Shown here: positions 51,179-62,615 of the stretch, one piece after another
Layout of the letters: each line of letters starts with the position of its first letter
How positions within the stretch are numbered: the first letter of the stretch is position 1
Assembly (NCBI RefSeq): GCF_003667505.1
Contig: NZ_RCVJ01000181.1
Span: 31,989-95,988 of the forward strand
Length of the DNA stretch: 64,000 bases
Source: Micromonospora sp. BL4
Lineage (GTDB): Bacteria; Actinomycetota; Actinomycetes; Mycobacteriales; Micromonosporaceae
Direction: 5' to 3'
Program-made: the position numbers and the translations under genes
The notes under the pieces: model-generated
Databases searched by the model: none
What the model was told of the DNA's origin: nothing
The model's input: the letters and a program-made list of their open reading frames with translations, nothing else

Positions 51179-51213
51179 CGGCGACGGGCCCCTCGGGGAG
51201 GGGCCCGTCGCCG
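51179..51213 (-). terminator. Terminator after the symporter gene
   Basis: Perfect 16-bp stem CGGCGACGGGCCCCTC / GAGGGGCCCGTCGCCG, 3-nt loop, between the symporter stop (51228) and the start of the downstream minus-strand oxidoreductase. Confidence 0.85.
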
Positions 51214-51227
51214 TCGATGCGAACTGG

Positions 51228-52544
51228 TCAGGCGGGGACGGGGCTCAGCTCGTCCCGCCGCTCGGGCCGGGTGTCGGCGACCGGCTCCGGGTCGGTCAGG
51301 TCCCGCCGTCCGGCGGACTCGTACGCGGCCCGGTCGAGGGTGCCCTCCCGGGCGGCGACCACGGTCGGCACCAGCGCCTGCCCGGCCACGTTGGTGGCGG
51401 TCCGGACCATGTCCAGGATCGGGTCGATGGCCAGCAGCAGGCCGGCGCCGGCCAGCGGCAGGCCCAGAGTGCTCAGGGTGAGGGTGAGCATCACGATCGC
51501 GCCGGTCAGGCCGGCGGTGGCCGCCGAGCCGACCACCGAGACGAAGGCGATCAGCAGGTAGTCGGTGATGCCGAGGTCCACGCCGAACACCTGGGCCACG
51601 AAGATCGCGGCCAGTGCCGGGTAGATCGCGGCGCAGCCGTCCATCTTCGTGGTGGCGCCGAACGGCACCGCGAACGAGGCGTACTCACGGGGCACGCCGA
51701 GCCGCTCGACGGAGCGCTGGGTAACCGGCATGGTGCCCACCGAGGAGCGGGACACGAAGGCCAGCTCGATCGCGGGCCACGCGCCGGCGAAGAAGCGCAG
51801 CGGGTTGAGCCGGCCGGCGGTGATCAGCACCAGCGGGTAGACCACGAACAGCACGATGGCGCAGCCGACGTAGACGGCGGTGGTGAACTTCGCGAGGGGG
51901 GCCAGCAGGTCCCAGCCGTACGAGGCGACGGCGTTGCCGATCAGGCCGAGGGTGCCGATCGGGGCGAGTCGGATGACCCACCAGAGCGCCTTCTGGACGA
52001 TCTCCAGCAGCGAGCGGTTCAGCGCCACGAACGGCTCGGCGGCGTCGCCCACCAGCAGCGCCGCGGCACCGACCACCAGGGCGAGGAAGACGATCTGGAG
52101 CACGTTGCCCTCGACGAACGCGCCGACCGGGTTGGTGGGCACGATGCCGGTGAGGAAGTCGGTCCACGAGCCGGTGTTCTTCGGCGGGGCGGCGCCGCCC
52201 AGGTCGAGGGTCACGCCCCGGCCCGGGTTGACGATCAGGCCGAGGCCGATGCCGATGGCCACCGAGATCAGTGCGGTGATGCCGAACCACATCAGGGTCT
52301 TCAGCGCGAGCCGGGCGGCGTTGGCCACGCCGCGCAGGCTGACGACGCTGACCACGATGGCGGTGAAGACCAGGGGCGGCACGGCCAGCTTGAGGAGCTG
52401 GACGAAGAGGCTGCCGACGGTGTGCAGGGTGCTGGTGAGCCAGCTCAGGTCATTGGTGCGGGCCAGGAAGCCGAGCGCCACGCCGAGCACGAGGCCGAGC
52501 AGGATCTGCACGGAGAAGGGAATCTTGCGCAGGCCGAAGGGCAT
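51228..52544 (-). CDS. Dicarboxylate/amino-acid:cation symporter (DAACS)
   Basis: 438 residues, GltP/DctA-type secondary transporter using a Na+ or H+ gradient. Multiple membrane spans; hallmark regions are the serine-rich hairpin (AFVSRSSVGTMPVTQRSV), TM7 (FGATTKMDGCAAIYPALAAI) and TM8 (IDPILDMVRTATNVAGQALV) with the binding Asp, Arg and Asn. TM7 reads KMDGCA where glutamate/aspartate carriers usually have NMDGTA, so substrate preference may differ. ATG at 52544; only a weak ribosome site (GGA at -14). The upstream gap 52545-52769 has no gene. Confidence 0.93.
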   Translation of the reverse strand: MPFGLRKIPFSVQILLGLVLGVALGFLARTNDLSWLTSTLHTVGSLFVQLLKLAVPPLVFTAIVVSVVSLRGVANAARLALKTLMWFGITALISVAIGIGLGLIVNPGRGVTLDLGGAAPPKNTGSWTDFLTGIVPTNPVGAFVEGNVLQIVFLALVVGAAALLVGDAAEPFVALNRSLLEIVQKALWWVIRLAPIGTLGLIGNAVASYGWDLLAPLAKFTTAVYVGCAIVLFVVYPLVLITAGRLNPLRFFAGAWPAIELAFVSRSSVGTMPVTQRSVERLGVPREYASFAVPFGATTKMDGCAAIYPALAAIFVAQVFGVDLGITDYLLIAFVSVVGSAATAGLTGAIVMLTLTLSTLGLPLAGAGLLLAIDPILDMVRTATNVAGQALVPTVVAAREGTLDRAAYESAGRRDLTDPEPVADTRPERRDELSPVPA

Positions 52545-52547
52545 GAG

Positions 52548-52560
52548 AATTGATCCAATT
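52548..52560. promoter_or_regulatory. AT-rich palindrome at the symporter start
   Basis: AATTGATCCAATT is symmetric except at its centre and lies 4 bp upstream of the symporter ATG, where a ribosome site would normally be. Possible operator; short enough to be chance. Confidence 0.25.
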
Positions 52561-52769
52561 GTCTGGGCTGAACGGGGTAGGCGTGGGAGCGCAGCTACGC
52601 CGGACAGATGCCGCTGGCCTGCAGTCGAAGATCGACATACAGGCGAACGGTAAGGTCCCAGACATTGGTCATCGCCAGCCGACGATACGCCGATGGCGGG
52701 TCATCGCAAGGAGCAGTCGGGGTGACGCTCCTTACACGCGCACCGGCCAGCCGCACACGAGGGCCCTTC

Positions 52770-53418
52770 TCACCTGCGGGTGAGGGCGAGCGCGGCGGCG
52801 GTGGTGAGGCCCCACAGGATCGCCAGCGCGAGGATCAGCCGCTCCAGCACGCCCACCAGGGCGCCCCGACCGATGACGAGCAGGGCCAGCCCCACCGTGG
52901 CGCACAGCGGAAGGCTCAGCGCGGCGGCCCCGCCGGACAGCCAGCGTACCGCCCGATCGACCGGGCCGGACACGGCGAGCGCGACCATGGCGAACACCAC
53001 CGACGCGGTCGCCGCGATGCTCGCGCCGCCGTGCACGAGGTCCGCGACCGTGGCCCGCTCGAACGGTGGCAGCGGGCAGCCGGCGGAGCAGGTCACCGAC
53101 CCGGACGCGGCGGTGAACACCGCACCGGCGGCGAGCAGCGCGGGCGCCGCCCGCACCCCGGGGGGCAGGGCCGCGGCGAGCAGCAGCAGCGAGCCGGCCA
53201 GCGCGAGGATCCCGAACCGGTACGTCGTGGCGTGGCCGTTGCCGGCGATGCCCGCCTCGCTGACGTACCCGGTGACCCCCGGCCCTGGACCGGCGATCAC
53301 CGCGACCGTCACCGCGACCGCACCGGCCAGTCCGGCGCCGGCGGCGGCCCACCCGGCGACCCGGCGCGCGACGTCCGCCCGGGTTGCCGGCGCGGTCGTG
53401 GTGCCGGGCCGAGCCGGC

Positions 53419-53426
<8 letters not shown>
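52770..53426 (-). CDS. DUF998 family membrane protein
   Basis: 218 residues, about six membrane spans. The family's extracytoplasmic motif GVTGYVSEAG follows TM1, and a conserved disulfide-type pair sits in VTCSAGCPLPPFERATVADL. Function unknown. GTG at 53426 overlaps the upstream GST-like gene stop by 8 bp, so the two are coupled. Confidence 0.82.
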
Positions 53427-54384
<958 letters not shown>

Positions 54385-54489
54385 GCCGTCAACCTATCGG
54401 CTGTGGGCGCGGATATCCTGGCGGCTGGCAGCCCGCACGACCCCGGTGGGCGCCTCCACCCCCGCCGTCTCCACCCCGAAGGACTCGCG

Positions 54490-55695
<1,206 letters not shown>

Positions 55696-55847
55696 GCGCG
55701 GAAAGAGCGTGAAGGGATCTCCCGGACGGGGGAGTCCGCGGCCTAGAGTGGTCGACACCACACGACCCGCGGGTCGACCGGTGGTCGCGCGTGCCCGCCG
55801 ACGCCGGTGCCGTCCCGCGCCGCGGCGATGAACTGGGGAGCACGCTG

Positions 55848-56660
55848 ATGCCGGACGGACTGCCGACCGAGATCGATCTGACCAGGCCGAGCGCGGCCCG
55901 GGTGTACGACTACTTCCTGGGCGGGGCGCACAACTTCGAGATCGACCGTCGGCTGGCTGAGCAGATCGCCAGCATGACCCCGAATCTCGCCGCCACCATG
56001 CGCTCGGGGCGGGAGTTCCTGCGTCGGGCCGTCCGGGCTCTGCTCGACGCCGGCATCGACCAGTTCCTCGACATCGGCTCCGGAATTCCCACCGTGGGCA
56101 ACGTGCACGAGGTGGCCCAGGGGGCGAACCCCAAGGCCCGGGTCGTCTACGTCGACATCGACCCGGTGGCCGTCGCGCACAGCCGGGAACTGCTCGCCGG
56201 CAACGACCTGACCGGGGTGATCCACGCCGACCTGCGCGAACCGGAGCGGATCCTCGCCGAGACCCGCCAGCTGGGGCTGATCGACTTCAGCCGCCCGATG
56301 GGCATCCTGCTGGCCGGGGTCGTGCACTTCATCCCGGACGCCGACCGGCCCGAGGACATCCTGGCCACCCTGCGGGCCGCCGCCGCACCCGGCAGCTTCC
56401 TGGTCATCTCCCACTCCACCTTCGAGGACCAGCCACAGGAGATGCTGGACGCCCAGCGGCTCTCCTCGCGCACGGACACCGAGATCACGCTGCGGTCCCG
56501 CGCCCAGGTCACCGGCTTCTTCGGCGACTGGACCGTCCTCGAACCGGGCGTCGTGCACATGCCGCTCTGGCGTCCGGATTCGCCGTCCGATGTGGACGAG
56601 CACCCGGAGCGGTTCGGCGCCTTCGGGGGCGTCGCCCGGTACGACCAGCCAGCCGGCTGA
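55848..56660 (+). CDS. DUF574-type SAM-dependent methyltransferase-like protein
   Basis: 270 residues from the ATG at 55848, with GGGGAG upstream. Begins with the family mark IDLTRPSAARVYDYFLGGAH; SAM-fold motif I is FLDIGSGIPTVGNVHEVAQ and motif II VVYVDIDPVAVAHSRELL; the last part has GILLAGVVHFIPD. Large actinobacterial family, often in many copies per genome, with unknown substrates. Its stop is 4 bp before the GGDEF-EAL gene, so the two are almost certainly cotranscribed. Confidence 0.88.
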   Translation: MPDGLPTEIDLTRPSAARVYDYFLGGAHNFEIDRRLAEQIASMTPNLAATMRSGREFLRRAVRALLDAGIDQFLDIGSGIPTVGNVHEVAQGANPKARVVYVDIDPVAVAHSRELLAGNDLTGVIHADLREPERILAETRQLGLIDFSRPMGILLAGVVHFIPDADRPEDILATLRAAAAPGSFLVISHSTFEDQPQEMLDAQRLSSRTDTEITLRSRAQVTGFFGDWTVLEPGVVHMPLWRPDSPSDVDEHPERFGAFGGVARYDQPAG

Positions 56661-56664
56661 TCCC

Positions 56665-58830
56665 GTGGCCGCCGTCGCGGATCCGACCGGGGGCGACGCC
56701 GGCCGGGGCGACGCCCAGGGCTACGCCGCCGACTGGGCCCGCGCGGTACGCCGTCTCGGTTTCGTGCCGCTCAGCGCGGCCGAGACCGAGCGGCTGCTGC
56801 TGGTGCACACCGTCCGGCTGGCCCAGGCGGTACGGGCCGACCCGTTCTCGGCCCGCCCAGGCGAGGAGGTCGGGCGGGCACTGGTGGAGGCGCACCTCAC
56901 CGAGCCCCGGGCGCTGGAGTGGTCGCTGCGCGCCCTCGGTGCGGATTTTCCCCGCCGGGTGCTGGCCGCCGCCGACGAGCCGGCGGACCTGACCGAGCGG
57001 ATCGCGGCGGTGCAGGGCGGCCTGGCCGCCGGGTTCGCCCGTGCGCTGCGTGACCGCACCTTCAGCCAGCAGGAGCGGATCGCCCGGTCGGCCTGGCAGG
57101 CGCGGGACGAGGTCGAGCAGGCGCTGCGGGACAGCGAGGCCCGCTTCCGGGCGGTCTTCACCGGCGCCGCGATCGGGATCGGCATCGCCGGGGTGGACGG
57201 CCGGATCGTCGACGTCAATCAGGCGTTCGCCGACATGCTCGGCTACTCGATCAGGGAACTGTGTGCGACCAACGTGTCGGCGTTGTTCCACGCCGACGAC
57301 GCCGCCGGGATGTGGGAGCTGTACCAGGAGCTGAGCGAGGGCAAGCAGGACTCGGTCCGGGTGGAGAAGCGCTACCACCGCAAGGACGGCAGCGTGGTCT
57401 GGACGGATCTGGCCGTCTCGCTGATTCGGCACGACGACGGCCGGCCCCGGTTCACCGTCGCGATGATCGAGGACATCACCGAGCGGTACGAACTCCAGCA
57501 GCGGCTTCGTTTCCAGGCGCTGCACGACCCGCTGACCGGGCTGCCCAACCGGACGTTGTTCTTCGAGACGCTGGGCCGGGTTCTCGACACCGCCGGGCCC
57601 GGGCGGCGGGTCGGGGTGTGCTTCCTCGACCTGGACGGCTTCAAGGCGATCAATGACAGCCTCGGTCACGACCTCGGTGACCGGCTGCTGGTGACGATCG
57701 GCCGGCGGCTGGCCGAGTGCGTGGCCGACCACCGCCACCTGGTCGCCCGGATGGGTGGCGACGAGTTCGTCATCCTGGTCGAGGGCGGAGACGACCTCGG
57801 CGACGCGGTGGCCGTTGCGGAGGCCGCATTGGCCGCCGTAGCCGCCCCGGTGCACGTCGATGACCAGCAACTGGCCGTCTCGGCCAGTGTGGGCATCGTG
57901 GAGTGTTTAGCCGCCGCGACCACCGCCTCGGAGTTGATGAAGGCCGCCGACACCACGCTCTACTGGGCCAAGGCCGCGGGCAGGGGCCGGTGGGCGGTGT
58001 ACGACCCGGAGCGCAGCGCTCGGGACATCGCCCGGTCGGCGCTGGTCGCCGGGTTGCCGGCGGCGCTGGACCGGGGCGAGTTCGTGCTGCACTACCAGCC
58101 GATCGTGTCGCTGCTAGAGGGCACCATGCTCGCGGTGGAGGCGCTGGTCCGTTGGGAGCATCCGGAGCTGGGCCTGATCGGTCCGGACCGGTTCATCGGC
58201 CTGGCCGAGGAGACCGGCCTGATCGTGCGGCTCGGCGAGTGGGTGCTGCGGCGGGCCTGCCGCGACGCCGAGCGGTGGTGGCGGGAGTTCCCCGACGCCC
58301 GGTTGGTGGTCAGCGTCAACCTGGCCGGCCGGCAGGCCGACGACCCGGCGATCGTGGAGACGGTGGCCGACGCGCTGGCCACCAGCGGGCTGCCGGCGGA
58401 GCTGCTGCAGTTGGAGCTGACCGAGAGCGCCGTGATGGGTAGCGCGGGTGAGCCGTTGCGCAGCCTGCACCGGCTCGCCGCGCTGGGCGTCCGGCTCGCG
58501 GTGGACGATTTCGGCACCGGGTACTCCAACCTCGCGTACCTGCGGCGGCTGCCGATCCACTGCCTGAAGCTGGCCGGTCCGTTCGTCGAGGGCATTCGCG
58601 CCGACGGGGCGGACGCCGTGGCCGACCACCGTGACGAGCGGATCGTCGACGCGTTGGTCCGGTTGGCGCACGCGCTGGAGCTGTGGGTCACCGCCGAGGC
58701 GGTGGAGACCGGCGTGCAGGCGGAGCGGCTGCGGGCGCTGCGCTGCGACACCGGGCAGGGGAGATACTTCGGCGCTCCGGCGCCAGCTGAGGCGATCACC
58801 GGCCGGTTGCGCCGCGGGTTGGCGAAGTGA
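56665..58830 (+). CDS. PAS-GGDEF-EAL cyclic-di-GMP signalling protein
   Basis: 721 residues from the GTG at 56665. Residues 1-130 form a helical actinobacterial N-terminal domain, 152-275 a PAS domain (FRAVFTGAAIGIGIAGVDGR), then GGDEF with an intact signature at 364-368 (ARMGGDEFVILV) and EAL with Glu492 (AVEALVRWEHP), Asn in VSVNLAGRQ, Glu in LELTESAVM, the DDFGTGYSNLAYL loop and TGQGRYFG. Both active sites look complete, so it may make and break c-di-GMP. The product-inhibition RxxD site is missing before GGDEF. No membrane span, so a cytoplasmic sensor. Confidence 0.95.
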   Translation: MAAVADPTGGDAGRGDAQGYAADWARAVRRLGFVPLSAAETERLLLVHTVRLAQAVRADPFSARPGEEVGRALVEAHLTEPRALEWSLRALGADFPRRVLAAADEPADLTERIAAVQGGLAAGFARALRDRTFSQQERIARSAWQARDEVEQALRDSEARFRAVFTGAAIGIGIAGVDGRIVDVNQAFADMLGYSIRELCATNVSALFHADDAAGMWELYQELSEGKQDSVRVEKRYHRKDGSVVWTDLAVSLIRHDDGRPRFTVAMIEDITERYELQQRLRFQALHDPLTGLPNRTLFFETLGRVLDTAGPGRRVGVCFLDLDGFKAINDSLGHDLGDRLLVTIGRRLAECVADHRHLVARMGGDEFVILVEGGDDLGDAVAVAEAALAAVAAPVHVDDQQLAVSASVGIVECLAAATTASELMKAADTTLYWAKAAGRGRWAVYDPERSARDIARSALVAGLPAALDRGEFVLHYQPIVSLLEGTMLAVEALVRWEHPELGLIGPDRFIGLAEETGLIVRLGEWVLRRACRDAERWWREFPDARLVVSVNLAGRQADDPAIVETVADALATSGLPAELLQLELTESAVMGSAGEPLRSLHRLAALGVRLAVDDFGTGYSNLAYLRRLPIHCLKLAGPFVEGIRADGADAVADHRDERIVDALVRLAHALELWVTAEAVETGVQAERLRALRCDTGQGRYFGAPAPAEAITGRLRRGLAK

Positions 58831-58885
58831 GCGCGCGGTTTTTCCGGCCCGGCGTGGCCCGACGGCGGCAACGGATGGTGACAGC

Positions 58886-59386
58886 GTGAGCCTGACCGAC
58901 TCGCAGACGGCGGTGACCGTGGTGGCCGCGTTGGCCATCCTGGCGGGGCTGGCCGGCGTGGTGGTGCCCGGTCTGCCGGCGCTACCGCTGTGCTGGGGCG
59001 GGGTGCTGGTCTGGGCGGTCTTCGGCGGCGCCGGCCCGGGTGGCTGGGCGGTGTTCGCCGCCGCGACGCTGGTCGCCGCCGGCGGCACCGTCATCAAGTA
59101 CGCGTGGCCCGGGCGGAACCTGAAACGCACCGGAGTGCCGACGTCCACGCTGCTCGCCGGCGGGGTGCTCGGGATCGTCGGGTTCTTCGTGGTGCCGGTG
59201 GTCGGATTGGTGCTCGGCTTCGTCGCCGGAGTGTGGGCAGCGGAGCGGCTGCGACTGGGCAGCAACCAGCTCGCCTGGCCGTCCACGAAGCAGGCCGTCA
59301 AGGCCGCCGGCCTGTCCATGCTGGTCGAGTTCCTCGCGGGCGTGGTCATCGCCGCCCTCTGGCTGACCGGCCTCCTCCTAACCTGA
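58886..59386 (+). CDS. DUF456 family membrane protein
   Basis: 166 residues from the GTG at 58886. Four membrane spans with the internal repeat typical of DUF456: VVAALAILAGLAGVVVPGLP and GGVLGIVGFFVVPVVGLVLG, both with a Gly/Pro-rich turn. Function unknown. Follows the GGDEF-EAL gene by 55 bp and is followed by a hairpin repeat that may end transcription. Confidence 0.85.
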   Translation: MSLTDSQTAVTVVAALAILAGLAGVVVPGLPALPLCWGGVLVWAVFGGAGPGGWAVFAAATLVAAGGTVIKYAWPGRNLKRTGVPTSTLLAGGVLGIVGFFVVPVVGLVLGFVAGVWAAERLRLGSNQLAWPSTKQAVKAAGLSMLVEFLAGVVIAALWLTGLLLT

Positions 59387-59391
59387 CCCCA

Positions 59392-59480
59392 CCCCGTTCT
59401 TTCCCGGGTGATCAAGAGATTTGCGTCAGACAGAACGCGAATTCTGACGCAATCCTCTTGATCACCGTGAGAAACGGGGG
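59392..59480. repeat. Hairpin repeat with GTGATCAAGAG arms
   Basis: Inner arms of 24 bp (59408-59431 and 59444-59467) match at 22 positions, with GGTGATCAAGAG at one end and TTGCGTCAGA toward the 12-nt loop. Outer CCCCGTT / AACGGGG ends pair as well, giving an 89-bp structure 6 bp after the DUF456 stop. As I recall, similar GTGATCAAGAG hairpins recur in Micromonospora genomes, so this is probably a dispersed family. Confidence 0.75.
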
Positions 59481-59686
59481 CGGCGGCGTGGGGTGGTGTC
59501 GGGCACGGCCGAGTGCCGTACGTGAGAGAGAGACGTGCCCCGCGCCGCCGCGGTGCCGGGCGGTCCGAGCGCCCAGCGGTGGGCCCGTCGTGATCGGGCC
59601 TGGTCACGAGGTCAAGGATGCGGGCGGGGGTGGCCGGACGGCAACGCAATTAGCCCGACGGCGGTGAGATTCCCACCGTCATCGTA

Positions 59687-59716
59687 TTGACCGCCTTGAT
59701 CGGCTGGGTCGACACT
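59687..59716 (+). promoter_or_regulatory. Possible promoter of the permease gene
   Basis: TTGACC (59687) and GACACT (59711) with an 18-bp spacer, about 40 bp before the GTG start. Confidence 0.4.
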
Positions 59717-59756
59717 TTGCGCACTCGTACGCGGAATCACCTCAGGGAGGTGTGCA

Positions 59757-61343
59757 GTGGCCACGACGCCCGTGCCGACCGCCGAGCACCCGATGGACGA
59801 CGACGCCCGACGGCTCGCCGAACTCGGCTACAAACAGGAGCTGCGCCGCAAGTGGAGCGGCTTCTCCAACTTCGCCATCTCGTTCTCCATCATCTCGATC
59901 CTGGCCGGCTGTTTCACCACGTTCGGCCAGGCGTGGAACAACGGCGGGCCGGTCGCCATCTCCTGGGGCTGGCCGCTGATCTCGCTGTTCATCCTGATCA
60001 TCGGCTTCTGCATGGCCGAGTTGGTGTCGGCGTATCCGACCGCCGGTGGGATCTACTGGTGGGCCGCCACCATGGGACGCCCGGTGCACGGCTGGTTCAC
60101 GGGCTGGCTGAACCTGATCGGCCTGGTCGCGGTCACCGCCTCGGTCGACTACGGCTGCGCGACCTTCCTCAACCTCACCCTGTCGGCGCTCTTCGACGGC
60201 TGGGCCGGCACGCTGCGCCAGGCGTTCCTGCTCTTCGTGGTCATCCTGGTGCTGCACGGGCTGATCAACATCTTCGGCCACCGGATCATCGACGTGCTCC
60301 AGAACGTCTCCGTCTGGTGGCACGTGGCCGGGGCGGCGGCCGTGGTGGCCATCCTGGTTCTCGTTCCGGACAACCACCAGAGCTTCCAGTTCGTGTTCAC
60401 CGAGCGGTTCAACAACTCCGGCTTCGGTGACGGGGACACCGGCGGGCTGACCTTCTGGTTCTACGTGCTGCCGCTCGGCTTTTTGCTCACCCAGTACACG
60501 ATCACCGGCTTCGACGCCTGCGCGCACGTCTCCGAGGAGACCCGGGGCGCCTCGCAGGCCGCCGCCCGTGGGCTCTGGCAGTCCATTTTCTACTCTGCGG
60601 TCGGCGGCTGGATCCTGCTGCTGGCGTTCCTCTTCGCGGCCACCGACGTCGAGGCGGTCAACGCCGCCGGCGGATTCTCCGGCGCCATCTTCGAGTCCGC
60701 GCTCACACCGGTCTTCTTCAAGATCGTCATCATCATCTCCACCATCGGGCAGTTCTTCTGCGGGATGAGCTGCGTGACCTCGATGAGCCGGATGGCGTAC
60801 GCGTTCAGCCGCGACCGCGCCGTGCCGGGCTGGCGACTCTGGTCCCGGGTGGACCGCAACGGCACCCCCGTCAACGCGATCATCGGAGCCACCCTGGCCG
60901 GCCTGGTGCTCACCCTGCCGGCGCTCTACGAGAGCTCGGCCGGCATCCCGATCGCCTTCTACGCCGTGGTCTCCGTCGCGGTCCTCGGGCTCTACCTGTC
61001 CTTCCTCATCCCGATCGCGCTGCGCCTGCGGATGGGCGACCGGTTCGTCCCCGGGCCGTGGACGCTCGGACGGAAGTACAAGCTGCTCGGCTGGATCGCG
61101 GTGATCGAGATCGCGGTCATCGCCGTCTACTTCGTGCTGCCGATCGTGCCCGCCGGGGTGCCCGGCAACGACGGGTTCACCTGGTCGGCGGTGAACTACG
61201 CGCCGTTGGCCGTGGGCGGGGTGCTGCTGGTGGTCGCCGTCTGGTGGTACGCCTCGGCCCGGAAGTGGTTCGCCGGTCCCGTGCGTACCGTCGACGACCC
61301 GACGCCGGCGCCCGACCCGGCGCCGGTCGACGGGCCGGGCTGA
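59757..61343 (+). CDS. APC-superfamily amino-acid/GABA permease
   Basis: 528 residues, GTG at 59757 six bases after AGGGAGG. Twelve or so membrane spans; the N-terminal signature FSNFAISFSIISILAGCFTT and AELVSAYPTAGGIYWWAATM belong to the amino-acid/choline (ACT/GABA) transporter branch, and TITGFDACAHVSEETRGASQ is the family's conserved loop. Proline-rich cytoplasmic tail. With the glutamine-synthetase-like ligase 1.3 kb downstream it suggests uptake and gamma-glutamylation of an amine or amino acid. Confidence 0.92.
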   Translation: MATTPVPTAEHPMDDDARRLAELGYKQELRRKWSGFSNFAISFSIISILAGCFTTFGQAWNNGGPVAISWGWPLISLFILIIGFCMAELVSAYPTAGGIYWWAATMGRPVHGWFTGWLNLIGLVAVTASVDYGCATFLNLTLSALFDGWAGTLRQAFLLFVVILVLHGLINIFGHRIIDVLQNVSVWWHVAGAAAVVAILVLVPDNHQSFQFVFTERFNNSGFGDGDTGGLTFWFYVLPLGFLLTQYTITGFDACAHVSEETRGASQAAARGLWQSIFYSAVGGWILLLAFLFAATDVEAVNAAGGFSGAIFESALTPVFFKIVIIISTIGQFFCGMSCVTSMSRMAYAFSRDRAVPGWRLWSRVDRNGTPVNAIIGATLAGLVLTLPALYESSAGIPIAFYAVVSVAVLGLYLSFLIPIALRLRMGDRFVPGPWTLGRKYKLLGWIAVIEIAVIAVYFVLPIVPAGVPGNDGFTWSAVNYAPLAVGGVLLVVAVWWYASARKWFAGPVRTVDDPTPAPDPAPVDGPG

Positions 61344-61382
61344 CCCCCGCCCGCCGGCGGATCAGGGCTGCGCCGGACCCGC

Positions 61383-62525
61383 TCAGGGCTGCGCCGGACC
61401 CGCGTGGAATCCGACGCGACCGGCGGGCGGCGGTTGCCGCTCGCCGGTCGTGAAGCGCAGGACGCGGTCGTCGGTCGCCGCCGGCGTGCCGCGGCCGTCG
61501 CGGTTGCTGGTGGCCACCCAGAGCGAGCCGTCGGGCGCCCTCTCGACGGTACGGAGACGACCGTAGGCACCCACGAGTTCGGCGGACGGCGTGCCGACCT
61601 GACCGGACGGACTCACCGGCACCGCCCACAGCCGTGCACCGCGGAGCGCGGCGACGAACAGGGTGCCGTTGGCGAAGGCGGCGCCGCTCGGGGACGCCTG
61701 GGCGGGGGGCCAGACGACGACCGGATCACGGAACCGGGGGTCGGTGCTCCGACCCTCCACGATCGGCCAGCCGTAGTTGCCGCCGCGGACGATGAGGTTC
61801 ACCTCGTCCCACGTGTTCTGGCCGAACTCGGTGGCGAACAGCCGGCCGCGCGCGTCCCAGGTGAGACCCTGCACGTTGCGGTGGCCGTAGCTGTACACCG
61901 GCGATCCGGGGAACGGGTTGTCGGCCGGAACGCCGCCGTTCGGCCGGATCCGCAAGATCTTGCCGTTCCGGCTGGCCAGGTTCTGCGCGTTGGCCGGAAC
62001 GCCGGCGTCGCCGATGCCGGCGTAGAGCATCCCGTCCGGGCCGAAGGCGATCCGGCCGCCGTCGTGGACGGACGCCCGCGCGAGGCCGCTGAGGATCACC
62101 TGCTGGGACTGCGGCGCGCTCAGCCGGAACCGCACGATGCGGATGTCCGAGGCGGTGGTGAAGCAGACGTAGACCCACCGGTCCAGCAGGTACCGGGGCG
62201 AGACGGCCAGGCCGAGCAGCCCGGCCTCGCCGCCGCCGACCACCCCGGCGATCCGGGCGACCTGCACGGGTGGGCGGCCCGGTCGCAACCGCAGCACGGT
62301 GCCCTGGTCGCGTTGGGCGACGAGGGCGCTGCCGTCGGGCAGGAAGTCGAGCCCCCAGGGCGCCTCCAGCCCGGTCGCGACCACCTGCGGCTCAGAAAAG
62401 TCGACATCGCCAGCCCCCAGCGCGGTGGCCGCCGCGTGCGCGGGCCGCACGCCCGCCTCGGCGTTCGCCGGCGTGCCGAGCCCGACGGCGAGGACGGCGA
62501 CGGCCAGGATGACTCGAAGACGCAT
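61383..62525 (-). CDS. Secreted PQQ-dependent sugar dehydrogenase
   Basis: 380 residues from the ATG at 62525; signal peptide VILAVAVLAVGLGTPANAEA. Six-bladed beta-propeller of the soluble aldose/glucose dehydrogenase family: LEAPWGLDFLPDGSALVAQR, HDGGRIAFGPDGMLYAGIGD, NGKILRIRPNGGVPADNPF, YSYGHRNVQGLTWD and EFGQNTWDEVNLIVRGGNYG. PQQ and calcium are expected cofactors, but no pqq genes are in the window. The reading frame continues far upstream across the next gene; that part is a shadow. Convergent with the permease. Confidence 0.92.
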   Translation of the reverse strand: MRLRVILAVAVLAVGLGTPANAEAGVRPAHAAATALGAGDVDFSEPQVVATGLEAPWGLDFLPDGSALVAQRDQGTVLRLRPGRPPVQVARIAGVVGGGEAGLLGLAVSPRYLLDRWVYVCFTTASDIRIVRFRLSAPQSQQVILSGLARASVHDGGRIAFGPDGMLYAGIGDAGVPANAQNLASRNGKILRIRPNGGVPADNPFPGSPVYSYGHRNVQGLTWDARGRLFATEFGQNTWDEVNLIVRGGNYGWPIVEGRSTDPRFRDPVVVWPPAQASPSGAAFANGTLFVAALRGARLWAVPVSPSGQVGTPSAELVGAYGRLRTVERAPDGSLWVATSNRDGRGTPAATDDRVLRFTTGERQPPPAGRVGFHAGPAQP

Positions 62526-62615
62526 GAGAACTCCTCGCGTGGTTTGCCGCCGATCGGACCGGGGGCATTGACGGTGATCCGGATTGCCAGTAGACCTTGT
62601 GATGGAGGCCCGCTG

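Larger units (their letters stand above)
59387..59756. other. Intergenic region upstream of the permease
   Basis: 370 bp. Holds a hairpin repeat (59392-59480), a small stem (GACGGCGG / CCACCGTC near 59657-59680), a possible promoter (59687-59716) and a strong ribosome site (AGGGAGG at 59744). No riboswitch consensus was matched. Confidence 0.6.

Noticed and set aside
59641..59700. FMN or cobalamin riboswitch fragment before the permease
   Set aside because: GGCGGTGAGA resembles part of an FMN element, but the other conserved blocks are missing.
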